Shown here: in pieces, positions 1 through 8,895 of the stretch | Position numbering within the stretch: position 1 is the first letter of the stretch | How the letters are laid out: each line of letters opens with the position of its first letter | Source: Clostridiales bacterium VE202-21 | GTDB lineage: Bacteria; Bacillota; Clostridia; Lachnospirales; Lachnospiraceae | Assembly: GCA_000509105.1 (NCBI GenBank) | Contig: BAIF02000023.1 | Location: 24,423 to 88,422 of the forward strand | Direction: 5' to 3' | Length of the DNA stretch: 64,000 nt | The notes under the pieces: model-generated | Told to the model about the DNA's origin: nothing | What the model saw: the letters and a program-made list of their open reading frames with translations, nothing else | Databases searched by the model: none | Made by a program: the position numbers and the translations under genes

Positions 1-2151
1 GTATTTCATATGGAAGGGTTGTGTGGAGCTGCTTTACCAGGTGGCATAACATTTGCATCAGGGATAGGAAGAGGAGCATCATTTGACCCAGAATTAGAAG
101 AACGGATTGGTGAGATCACAGCAAGGCAGGAGTTGGCAGTAGGATTCACACAGGTTCTTTGTCCAGTGTTGGACGTTGCCAGGGATCCAAGACATGGAAG
201 ACATGGCGAGGCTTATGGTGAGGATCCGACACATATTGCACGTATGGGGACTGCACACATAAAGGGACAGCAGAATCAGGAGCTAGGTGGACTTACAGCA
301 GCAGCCTGCGGTAAGCATTATATGGCATATCATATGTCGGCAGGTGGAATCAACTGTGGGCATATCGAAATAGGTTCAAGACAGCTTAGAGAGATACATG
401 GAAAGCCTTTCCAGGCAGCAATTAAGAATGCAGGACTTCGTACAGTTATGCCATGTTATGATGCTTCAGATGATGGACCAGTATCGTCTTCAGCAGAATT
501 GCTTACCACGATTTTAAGAGGTGAAATGGGACTAACTGGTACAGCTATTTCTGATTATGGTGCGGTTCGCAATACGCACACCAATCATTGTATTGGGGAA
601 ACATTGGAGGAGGCTGGATATCAATGCCTTGCAGCAGGTATGGATGTGGAGCTTCCAGCTCCAACAGGATATGGTGAAGCCTTAAAAAATATGTTTGCAG
701 AGGGTAAAGCTGATATTAAAATACTGAATACAGCAGTACGCCGTGTACTTACTGAGAAGTTTCGAATGGGGCTCTTTGAGAACCCGTATGGAATTCCAGA
801 AGAACTTCTGGATGAAGCATACAAGTATAGTGAAGATCAGAAGATATCCTTGGCATCTGCCAGAGAAGCTTTGGTACTTCTGAAGAATGATGGCTTGTTA
901 CCTGTGAAGCAGAATATTACAAAAGTAGCAGTGATAGGCCCACAGGCAAATTGGGCGAACTACTATTATGGTGGATATACAAGATTGACAAGTCTGGAAA
1001 CAGCGGCAGCAGCAGCGACCAGTATGGCAGGTTTCGAAGAAAATGATACTGACAATCAGAATCATGCAATTATGATTCCAGGAACAAACGTACAGTTTTG
1101 CGAGACCGAAGTATTTGGAAAATTATTAAAGGATAATCATCCTGAATGCCGAACACTTGTGGAGTGTCTGAAGGAAGCACTTCCAGAGACCGAAATCAGT
1201 TATGCTCACGGATATCATGTGATTGGTGATAATACAGATGAACATGAGCAGGCACTTCGTGTCTGTGAAGGAGCGGATCTTATTCTTCTGACGCTCGGAG
1301 GAAAAAATGCAGCTGGGTCCATTGCAACAATCGGTGAAGGAGTGGATTCCGCAGATATTAATCTGCCACATTGTCAGGATAAGTTCATAAAAGAGGCTTC
1401 CAAACTTGGAATACCGATGGTGGGAATTCATTTTGATGGGCGTCCAATTTCCAGTGACATCGCGGATGAGTATCTGAATGGAATCATTGAGGCATGGAAC
1501 CCTGGTCCATTCGCTGGCCAGGCAGTGACAGAAATTCTGCTTGGAACTTGTAATCCTTCTGGAAAAATGCCTGTTACAACAGCCAGAAATGCGGGACAGG
1601 TTCCAGTATATTATAATCATCCAAATGGTTCCTGCTGGCATTCTGGGGAAAGTGTTGGATTCCAAAATTATGTGGGATTATCTCATAAACCAAGGTATCC
1701 TTTTGGGTATGGACTTTCTTATACCACATTTGAGTACTCAAATCTTACATTGAATGGAAGTGCGGAAGAGATACAGGTGAATCTAAAGGAAGCTGTGAAT
1801 GTATCATTTACAATCCAGAATACTGGAAATGTAAAAGGAACAGAAGTGGTACAGTTATACTTGAGAGACTCTTACGCGTCGATGCTTCGTCCAAGTCAGG
1901 AGCTTGCAGGATTTCAGCGAGTAGAGCTTGAACCAGGTGAGGAAAAACAAATATGCTTCGTATTGGATCCTAGTCAGACAGCCTTTATAACAAAAGAAAT
2001 GAAGTGGAAGATTGAAAAAGGAAAGATCGAGGTAGCAATCGGTAGCTCATCAGAAGTTCAGCCATTAAACGGCGTATTTTACATCAAAGAGGATTGCTAT
2101 ATTGAAGGATGTGATAGAGAATTCTATGCAGTTCCTATAATTTCACAATAG
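1..2151 (+). CDS. GH3 family glycoside hydrolase (beta-glucosidase-like), 5' end outside window
   Basis: The protein hydrolyses terminal beta-linked sugars, probably glucose or xylose, from plant glycosides. The reading frame is open from base 1 (V-F-H before the ATG at 10), so the N-terminus lies upstream and the ATG at 10 is internal. The first third is the GH3 barrel: GKHYMAYH carries the substrate-binding KH pair, and SDYGAV (Asp codon 553-555) carries the catalytic nucleophile. The middle is the GH3 C-terminal alpha/beta domain (EALVLLKNDGLLPV, then AVIGP). The end is a fibronectin-III-like domain (NTGNVKGTEVVQLYLRD). No signal peptide can be judged. It opens a cluster with tannase, rhamnosidase, esterase and phosphorylase genes, which suggests intracellular processing of imported plant glycosides. 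The family is certain; the exact sugar is not. Confidence 0.93.
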   Translation, partial: VFHMEGLCGAALPGGITFASGIGRGASFDPELEERIGEITARQELAVGFTQVLCPVLDVARDPRHGRHGEAYGEDPTHIARMGTAHIKGQQNQELGGLTAAACGKHYMAYHMSAGGINCGHIEIGSRQLREIHGKPFQAAIKNAGLRTVMPCYDASDDGPVSSSAELLTTILRGEMGLTGTAISDYGAVRNTHTNHCIGETLEEAGYQCLAAGMDVELPAPTGYGEALKNMFAEGKADIKILNTAVRRVLTEKFRMGLFENPYGIPEELLDEAYKYSEDQKISLASAREALVLLKNDGLLPVKQNITKVAVIGPQANWANYYYGGYTRLTSLETAAAAATSMAGFEENDTDNQNHAIMIPGTNVQFCETEVFGKLLKDNHPECRTLVECLKEALPETEISYAHGYHVIGDNTDEHEQALRVCEGADLILLTLGGKNAAGSIATIGEGVDSADINLPHCQDKFIKEASKLGIPMVGIHFDGRPISSDIADEYLNGIIEAWNPGPFAGQAVTEILLGTCNPSGKMPVTTARNAGQVPVYYNHPNGSCWHSGESVGFQNYVGLSHKPRYPFGYGLSYTTFEYSNLTLNGSAEEIQVNLKEAVNVSFTIQNTGNVKGTEVVQLYLRDSYASMLRPSQELAGFQRVELEPGEEKQICFVLDPSQTAFITKEMKWKIEKGKIEVAIGSSSEVQPLNGVFYIKEDCYIEGCDREFYAVPIISQ

Positions 2152-2296
2152 AAGAAGTGAGACGGAAATTGTGGGATTATCGCAGGAAACTCTGTTGTTT
2201 AGAAGGGATATGCCGAGCCAGCATTTGTTCAGGGATTCAACAAGATGTTTGAAGAGGTATAAAATAATCTATTCTATAAAGAAAGGAATCAAAAGA

Positions 2297-3727
2297 TTGT
2301 CAGAATTAGAAGAAGTAAAAAGAAAGCTGTTATCAACAGAATATGAAGATGGCAAAATTGTAGGGATAGAGCTGATTGAGGAGAAAGATACAGAGATGAT
2401 GCCAGGGGCATCTCTTGGAATCGTTCCAGCGCATTGGAAGGTAAATATGGTATGTGAACCAGAAGAAGGGAGTTATATACAAATCGAAATATGGTTTCCA
2501 ATAAAAGGGTGGAATGGGGATTTCTGTGGAACTGGAAACGGTGGATTTGCAGGAGCATTAGTTCCATTTATGATGATAATGCCTTTGCAGCTGGGATTTG
2601 CAGTGGCGAATACAGATATGGGAACTTCGAAGGGACCAGACTGCGGCATTGGAAATAAAGCAGTGTGGAAAGATTTCGGATACCGCGCCACACATTTAAT
2701 GACAGTAAATGGAAAAGTTGCAACGAAAGCATTATATGGAAACTTACCGGAATTCTCTTATTTCATGGGAGCCTCTACTGGCGGTCAGCAGGGATTGATG
2801 GAGGCACAGCGGTATCCTGAGGATTATGATGGAATACTGGTGAATGCACCTGCTCATGACCGTGTGAATCTGCATGTGGGCTTTGTATGGGAGTGGATTG
2901 CACTGAATGAGTCCGAAGACAGCAGGTTTACAGCAGAAGAAGCAAAGAGAGTGGTGAAAATTATACTGGATAAATATGAAAATCAAAATGAAAGGAGAGG
3001 AGACGACGCATTTCTCTATCGTCCGGATAAGACTGTAATTACAAGAGAAGTGTTTGAAAATTCGGGATTTTCAGAAGCACAGATTGATGCACTTATGAAG
3101 GTGTATAAAGGTGCCGTCAATCCTGTGACCGGGGAGAGAATATATCCTGCTATAACCATGCCGGGAAGCGAGGATGGTTCTCTACCAGGTCGCTCAGATG
3201 AATATAAATTTGCCTTTGATTTCTTCTATCTTTTACGATGGGTTTTAGGTTCCAGTTTTGACTTTAAATCCTTTGATTTTGATAAAGATACTACAAGACT
3301 TAGAGAAGAATTGAGCCATTACCTCGATGCCACAGAGACAGATCTGAGTAGATTCAGGGAAAAAGGTGGCAAATTAATGATTATCCACGGAACTGCAGAT
3401 CCAATGATTCCATATACTTCATCTGTACAGTATTATCATGCGGTAGACGACAAAGTGGGAAACACATCGTCGTTCTTTAAATTGTATCTGGCGCCAGGAA
3501 TGGGACACATGATAGGAGGACCGGGTGTACAGGATATTATTGTTGGATTCCCTGCAACACCAAGAGATTCGAAGCACCTGGGTATTCTTGCACTAAAGAA
3601 GTGGGTGGAAGAAGGAAAGGAACCGAATGAACTCCTTCCAGTAGCATTCAAGGATGGAAATATTGGAAATGCATTTGCAGGAAACGATTATGCCTTTGAG
3701 AGAAGTATGTATCCCTATGTGGATTGA
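2297..3727 (+). CDS. Tannase/feruloyl esterase family protein
   Basis: This is an alpha/beta hydrolase of the tannase and feruloyl-esterase family, which cleaves esters of aromatic acids such as galloyl or feruloyl groups. The nucleophile elbow GASTGGQQG puts Ser at residue 160. The other triad members appear to be Asp368 (HGTADPMIPY) and His404 (GMGHMIGG). I chose the TTG at 2297 because GAAAGGA (2281-2287) lies nine bases upstream and family similarity begins there; the frame is also open from a GTG at 2171. The 476-residue length is near the family norm. No secretion signal is seen, so it may be cytoplasmic. Between this gene and GH3, frame 1 holds a short unexplained open stretch (2203-2262) that may be a relic. 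The substrate is inferred only from family and neighbours. Confidence 0.88.
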   Translation: MSELEEVKRKLLSTEYEDGKIVGIELIEEKDTEMMPGASLGIVPAHWKVNMVCEPEEGSYIQIEIWFPIKGWNGDFCGTGNGGFAGALVPFMMIMPLQLGFAVANTDMGTSKGPDCGIGNKAVWKDFGYRATHLMTVNGKVATKALYGNLPEFSYFMGASTGGQQGLMEAQRYPEDYDGILVNAPAHDRVNLHVGFVWEWIALNESEDSRFTAEEAKRVVKIILDKYENQNERRGDDAFLYRPDKTVITREVFENSGFSEAQIDALMKVYKGAVNPVTGERIYPAITMPGSEDGSLPGRSDEYKFAFDFFYLLRWVLGSSFDFKSFDFDKDTTRLREELSHYLDATETDLSRFREKGGKLMIIHGTADPMIPYTSSVQYYHAVDDKVGNTSSFFKLYLAPGMGHMIGGPGVQDIIVGFPATPRDSKHLGILALKKWVEEGKEPNELLPVAFKDGNIGNAFAGNDYAFERSMYPYVD

Positions 3728-3752
3728 TTGGTGTAATCAATACAGAAATATG

Positions 3753-3788
3753 AAAATCCAATCATGCAATGACATGGTCGGATTTTTC
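3753..3788 (+). terminator. Probable rho-independent terminator after the tannase gene
   Basis: AAAATCC (3753-3759) pairs with GGATTTT (3780-3786) and a T-rich tract follows. The loop is about 20 bases, so the structure is modest. The rest of 3728-4001 is AT-rich with no gene and probably holds the promoter of the rhamnosidase gene. Confidence 0.5.
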
Positions 3789-4001
3789 TTATTTACAATT
3801 ATGTATAAAATGTATGTAAATAAGGTATTAGGCCTCAGTGAAATAAACCGTAAAATTAGAATAGATTCGATAGAATTGAGATAGATAAAAAGCCTGGATT
3901 CTGATTTAATAGTTATTATAGAGGTTATTAATAGTTCAAAAAGTTTTTTATACCGTGATGGAGATGTCCGCATACAGAATAAAAAAGGAAAAGGTAGAGG
4001 A

Positions 4002-6767
4002 ATGGAGATTACAAGATTAAAAATCAATGGAGTTCAGAATCCTCTGGGGTATTCTATGGATGACCATGTTACAGTAAGTTGGAATATCAAGAATGCATGT
4101 GGAAAAATAGCAGAAAAGACATCTGTGGAAATCAGCGAAGACTGTGATTTTTCCAAGATTTTAGCTTCGGAAAAAGGAAAAGAGATTTGTTGCTCAGGCG
4201 TGGATTTGGAAATCAAGTTAATGCCGCGTACCAGATACTATGTTAAGGTCTGCGTTGTCGACGAACAGGGGGACACAGATACATCTGTTACATGGTTTGA
4301 AACAGGGAAGATGACAGAAATATGGGAAGGAAGCTGGATTACAACATGTGATGATGATTCTTATCATCCGGTGTTTCATAAATCTTTTTCCTGCGATAAA
4401 ACGGTAAAATGTGCGCGTCTGTACATCAGTGGTCTGGGAATGTACGAGGCATATTTGAATGGAAACAAGGTAGGAGATGAGTATCTGACGCCGGGACTCA
4501 ATGACTATGACAGCTACGTTCAGGTTCAGACTTATGACATCACAGAGGAACTACAAGAGAAAAATCAGATGGATATATCCATGGGCAATGGCTGGTATAA
4601 AAGTATCTATGGACAAGCAAATGGCAGCTGCTATGGAGAAAAATTTGCACTGATTGGTGAAATCCATATTGTGTATGAGGATAGAACCGAATCTATCTAT
4701 TCCACAGATACGAGCTGGAAATACACAAAAAGCGACATCATTGACGATGGCATTTATAGTGGTGAGAACATTGATAGAACGGTATTGTTCTGTGAGGGTG
4801 TCCAGAAGAACAAAGATATGCTATGGTGGAAAAATGCGGTTGTCACAGATGCACCTTCAACTTTAATTGATCGAAAAAGTATTCCAGTCAAAATGAAAGA
4901 GACTTTGCAGGTGAAGGAAGTTTTAAACACTCCTGCTGGAGAGATTGTGCTGGATTTTGGGCAGAACTTTGCGGGATGGATTCGTTTTGAATCGGAACTG
5001 CCATATGGATGTGAAGTACATTTTGATTTTGGCGAGATTCTTCAAAACGATTGCTTTTATAATGAAAATTACAGATCTGCAATGGGAGGTTTTACCTATA
5101 AATCCAATGGAATTAAGGAAATTGTCAGACCACATTTTACGTTCTTTGGATTCCGTTATATACGTGTCACAGGCTGGGTAGGAGAACTGAAAGCAGATAG
5201 CTTTGAAGGGCTGGTATTGTATTCAGATTTGGAGAGAACAGGATTCTTCAAATCTGGTGATGAGAAAATCAATCGACTGTATGAAAACTGCATTTGGGGA
5301 CAAAAATCCAACTTTATTGAAATCCCAACAGATTGTCCACAACGTGATGAGAGACTGGGGTGGACTGGCGATGCGCAGGTATTCTCAGCAACTGCCTCCT
5401 ACAATATGGATACAAGAGCATTTTATAAGAAATTTTTATGGGATATTAGAAATGAACAGATTAAGAGAGGTGGGGGAATTCCTGCCTATGCACCATCGCC
5501 GAAGATGGCACCTCTGAATGCATGTGCTGCAATATGGGGAGACGCAGCAACAATTATCCCGGACAATCTGTTTCGTATTTATGGAGACACTTATGCAGCA
5601 AAAGAAAGCTATCAAATGATGGTAGAATGGGAGAAGTATGTGTCTGATGAAATTCGCAATGTGCATGGAACATCGAATGCTCTATGGGACTTTGGCTTTC
5701 AGTTCGGCGACTGGCTTGCGCTGGATGGAGCAAATGAACAGGCATTCAAGGGTGATACACCAGATGATTACATAGCAACGCTCTATTATTATCATACGGT
5801 ATGTATCTTGGCTGAATTTGCCGGATTATTGGATAAAAAAGAGGAACAAAAGGCATATAGGACCAAGGCAGAGGAACTTAAGACATTGATTCTGGATACT
5901 TTCTTTACTCCGGTTGGGCATTTATCTGTCAATACCCAGGCTTCCTATCTCGCAGCAATGAATTTTGATTTATATAGGGACAGTGAAGTTCTGAAAAGTG
6001 ATTTCCGAAAGCTGCTTGCAAAGAATGATAATCAAATTCGATGTGGATTCGTAGGTGCACCAATTCTATGTCAGATGCTTGCCAAAATGGACATGATGGA
6101 TCTGGCATGGCAGTTTCTATTGAATGAAGAATATCCGGGATGGCTCTTCGAGGTAAATCATGGAGCCACTACAGTCTGGGAGCGATGGAATAGTGTTCTG
6201 GAAGATGGGAAAATAAGTGGAACAGGCATGAACAGTCTGAATCATTACAGCTATGGAAATGTGGTAGAGTTTTTATATGCCTATGCGGCAGGAATAAGAC
6301 CACTTGAGAATGGTTTCAGGAAAGCAATCATAGCCCCTTCGCCACATGGCAGACTGGATTATGTGGATTGCAGCTTTCTTTCAGCAGCTGGGGAGTATCG
6401 ATGTGCATGGAAGATTCTAGAGGATGGAAAACTGGATATTCAGATAGATATTCCGTTTGGCTGTAGTGCAGTAATAAAACTCCCAGGAAGTCACAGAGAA
6501 GATATTGAGGTTAATGCAGGTCATTATATGTTTGTCTATATGCCAGAAGTGGATTATAGAAGGAAATATAATCGGTACTCGACCCTGAGAGAAGTGATGA
6601 AAGATGAAGAAGCTGCGAGATACCTGTACGAGGTGATGCCTGCTGGTTATTTGATTTTCACAAACTCTGCCATGAAGTTGGAACAGCTTGGTGAGATTCC
6701 AATGCTCAAAATTAGCAAGGATAGAATTGAAAAGCTTTTAGAAAATTTGTCTCAGATACATTGGTGA
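4002..6767 (+). CDS. GH78 alpha-L-rhamnosidase
   Basis: The enzyme removes terminal alpha-L-rhamnose from plant glycosides such as rutinosides or pectic side chains. At 921 residues it has the usual GH78 layout: N-terminal beta-sandwich domains (about 1-380), including the substrate-associated domain with RLYISGLGMYEAYLNG; an (alpha/alpha)6 catalytic barrel from about 420, with the hallmark DCPQRDERLGWTGDAQ followed by NMDTRAF; and a C-terminal beta domain near 780. An extra C-terminal tail of about 70 residues after the last beta domain is unusual. The ATG at 4002 follows a purine-rich GGTAGAGGA. No signal peptide is visible, so it should act inside the cell on imported glycosides. It sits between the tannase and two esterases. 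Confidence 0.95.
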   Translation: MEITRLKINGVQNPLGYSMDDHVTVSWNIKNACGKIAEKTSVEISEDCDFSKILASEKGKEICCSGVDLEIKLMPRTRYYVKVCVVDEQGDTDTSVTWFETGKMTEIWEGSWITTCDDDSYHPVFHKSFSCDKTVKCARLYISGLGMYEAYLNGNKVGDEYLTPGLNDYDSYVQVQTYDITEELQEKNQMDISMGNGWYKSIYGQANGSCYGEKFALIGEIHIVYEDRTESIYSTDTSWKYTKSDIIDDGIYSGENIDRTVLFCEGVQKNKDMLWWKNAVVTDAPSTLIDRKSIPVKMKETLQVKEVLNTPAGEIVLDFGQNFAGWIRFESELPYGCEVHFDFGEILQNDCFYNENYRSAMGGFTYKSNGIKEIVRPHFTFFGFRYIRVTGWVGELKADSFEGLVLYSDLERTGFFKSGDEKINRLYENCIWGQKSNFIEIPTDCPQRDERLGWTGDAQVFSATASYNMDTRAFYKKFLWDIRNEQIKRGGGIPAYAPSPKMAPLNACAAIWGDAATIIPDNLFRIYGDTYAAKESYQMMVEWEKYVSDEIRNVHGTSNALWDFGFQFGDWLALDGANEQAFKGDTPDDYIATLYYYHTVCILAEFAGLLDKKEEQKAYRTKAEELKTLILDTFFTPVGHLSVNTQASYLAAMNFDLYRDSEVLKSDFRKLLAKNDNQIRCGFVGAPILCQMLAKMDMMDLAWQFLLNEEYPGWLFEVNHGATTVWERWNSVLEDGKISGTGMNSLNHYSYGNVVEFLYAYAAGIRPLENGFRKAIIAPSPHGRLDYVDCSFLSAAGEYRCAWKILEDGKLDIQIDIPFGCSAVIKLPGSHREDIEVNAGHYMFVYMPEVDYRRKYNRYSTLREVMKDEEAARYLYEVMPAGYLIFTNSAMKLEQLGEIPMLKISKDRIEKLLENLSQIHW

Positions 6768-6827
6768 TGTAAAATATTTCAAGAGTGAGGATGGCGATAT
6801 GTTATGACAGCATATAAGGAGCAGAAA

Positions 6828-7736
6828 ATGAGAAAATGCAGACTAAATATAGAAGATGAACAAATTGCAGTAATGGTTGCATCACTTGCAAAAATACGTG
6901 AAAAATGTGCAGCAAAGACAACAATCGGACAGAGAATGACAATTCCACAATCGGGGAAGCTGCCAATCGAAGTGATTCTTCATCGTCCATCGAGAATAGT
7001 TGAACATAAACTTCCAGTGCTATTCAATATGCATGGCGGAGCTTGGCTGGCTGGTGATGCAGTGATGATGGAAAATTTCTGTCAACTGATGTCCGATCAG
7101 TTACCAGCAATGGTAGTGAATGTGAATTATCATAAGGCTGACATCATTTCGATTCCTAAAATGATTGAGGAAGTGGTTAATTGTGTGAGCTATTTTATGG
7201 AATATGAAGAAGATTATGGAATAGATATAGAGCGCATGGTTGTGGGAGGCCACAGTGCAGGAGCAAATCTTGCTGCGGGAGCTGCTATAAAGCTAAAGGA
7301 AGAAGGAATCTCTCTCTGTGCGCAGATGCTGGTGTACCCATGTACCGATTTATCCTCACAGACAATCGGGGAGAATGAACTGACACCTCTATTCCATACA
7401 ATTTGTACAGAGGGGGAGGAAAAAGACTATCACATCTCACAACTCCTTTCTCCTGATGAGAAGCTGAAAGGATTATGTCCAACTCTGTTTGTGGAATGTG
7501 GGTTGGATATCCTAAGACCACTGGGGATTGCCTATGCAAAAAGACTGTTGGACAATGCAGTTTCGATTAAGGTGAAAGAATACCCCAAGGCACTTCATGG
7601 TTTTTTGGAAGTATGTCAGCCGGATTATGGTTTCGCAGATGAACGAAATACAGAAGAACAACGGAAATATGCAAGAGATTGCGAGATGTGGTTAATACGA
7701 GAGTTGAAAGCATGTATGAAAGAGGAGTTTAGATGA
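6828..7736 (+). CDS. Alpha/beta hydrolase, HSL-like carboxylesterase
   Basis: This is an esterase of the hormone-sensitive-lipase-like family and probably removes acyl groups from carbohydrate or phenolic substrates. HGGAW (oxyanion hole) and GGHSAGAN (nucleophile elbow GxSxG) are clear. A late Asp (VECGLDI) and His (KALHGF) complete a plausible triad. I prefer the ATG at 6828, which has AAGGAG at 6816-6821; an in-frame ATG at 6804 would add eight residues but has a poorer site. The stop overlaps the next start by four bases (ATGA), which indicates translational coupling with the second esterase. The family is clear; the substrate is unknown. Confidence 0.88.
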   Translation: MRKCRLNIEDEQIAVMVASLAKIREKCAAKTTIGQRMTIPQSGKLPIEVILHRPSRIVEHKLPVLFNMHGGAWLAGDAVMMENFCQLMSDQLPAMVVNVNYHKADIISIPKMIEEVVNCVSYFMEYEEDYGIDIERMVVGGHSAGANLAAGAAIKLKEEGISLCAQMLVYPCTDLSSQTIGENELTPLFHTICTEGEEKDYHISQLLSPDEKLKGLCPTLFVECGLDILRPLGIAYAKRLLDNAVSIKVKEYPKALHGFLEVCQPDYGFADERNTEEQRKYARDCEMWLIRELKACMKEEFR

Positions 7737-8797
7737 CAGCAAATAATGACAATACGAATGTGAATAATAGTTCATGGCATGATACAGGAAGAGCCTGTGA
7801 ATTGGACCGGTTTGATAGATTGAGAATATGGAACGCAATAGTTCCGGGGAACAGTAATCAGCCAAAGACAGATGTTATGGACATACAGAAAGGATTATAT
7901 GTGAACCCTATTGCTGGTCTTTGGCAATTTATGTCTAATATAAGAGGAGAAAAGTTGAAAAGCAACGCTAAGGAAGTATTGGACAACTATACATATTATT
8001 TGGTAAGACCTGCTGATTCCGAATATCAGGATACATTCACAGATCAACCATACTTGATACCGTTTATTGCCGAGGGAAGCTCCAAAGTAGTAATTGTGGT
8101 TCCGGGCGGGGGCTGTTGCTTTAAAAGCATGGAAACAGAAGGGGTGAATATTGCGAAGGCATTGCAGAGTCAGGGTATTACCGCATTTGTACTGTGGTAT
8201 CGAAGCAATCCATATTACCAGCCATATCCACTGATGGATATGCAGCGTGCAGTGAGATATGTCCGTTACCACGCACAGACTTATGGATATAGCCCAAATC
8301 AGATCGGCGCAGTGGGATTCTCTGCAGGTGGTGCACAGCTCACACTTTTTACAAATGTGTTGAGAGCTGGTGCAATTACTATTCCAGAGTATGAAAAGGA
8401 TGAAATTGATGGGGTGGATGATCAGTTGAATTTTGTGGCGCCTGTATATCCGGCATTGACCTATAATCATAATATGGGAATGCTCTATGCATCTTTTCCA
8501 AAAAAACTTGTTCGTGACAAGGCAAGAAGGAGTGAAGTAATCAGACTCTATGATGCTGTGAAGAATATGAACTGTAAAGGAATTCCGCACTTCATTTGCT
8601 ATGGTTCAAAGGAGGACATAGTGAGCATTGATGATATCAAACAGTATATCGTACAATTAAATTTGCAGAAAACTCCATGTAAGGTAGTGGTTGTGGAAGG
8701 TGCAGGACATGGATATGGTGATGCTACCGGAACAGAGCATGGCTTCTGGCTAAATGAGTTCATTCAGTGGATACAACAGGTATCGAATAAGAAATAA
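7733..8797 (+). CDS. Alpha/beta hydrolase, BD-FAE/acetyl-esterase-like
   Basis: A second esterase, coupled to the first through an ATGA overlap. PGGGCCF resembles an oxyanion-hole motif, GFSAGGAQL is the serine elbow, and GAGHGYG near the C-terminus supplies the likely His. The 354 residues include about 90 N-terminal residues with no clear domain. The overall pattern matches bifunctional feruloyl/acetyl esterase-like proteins (BD-FAE, Pfam BD-FAE and alpha/beta-hydrolase 3) found in gut xylan and pectin loci. It probably de-acylates the oligosaccharides or phenolic glycosides handled by the neighbouring glycosidases. No signal peptide is visible. Confidence 0.82.
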   Translation: MTANNDNTNVNNSSWHDTGRACELDRFDRLRIWNAIVPGNSNQPKTDVMDIQKGLYVNPIAGLWQFMSNIRGEKLKSNAKEVLDNYTYYLVRPADSEYQDTFTDQPYLIPFIAEGSSKVVIVVPGGGCCFKSMETEGVNIAKALQSQGITAFVLWYRSNPYYQPYPLMDMQRAVRYVRYHAQTYGYSPNQIGAVGFSAGGAQLTLFTNVLRAGAITIPEYEKDEIDGVDDQLNFVAPVYPALTYNHNMGMLYASFPKKLVRDKARRSEVIRLYDAVKNMNCKGIPHFICYGSKEDIVSIDDIKQYIVQLNLQKTPCKVVVVEGAGHGYGDATGTEHGFWLNEFIQWIQQVSNKK

Positions 8798-8895
8798 AGA
8801 TAGATTTAGAACAAGATACAAACTTATAGGATAGTAAAGATATGAATACTATCGTATGCTTAATCAAACAACGAATACAGGAGGAGTAGTTACCA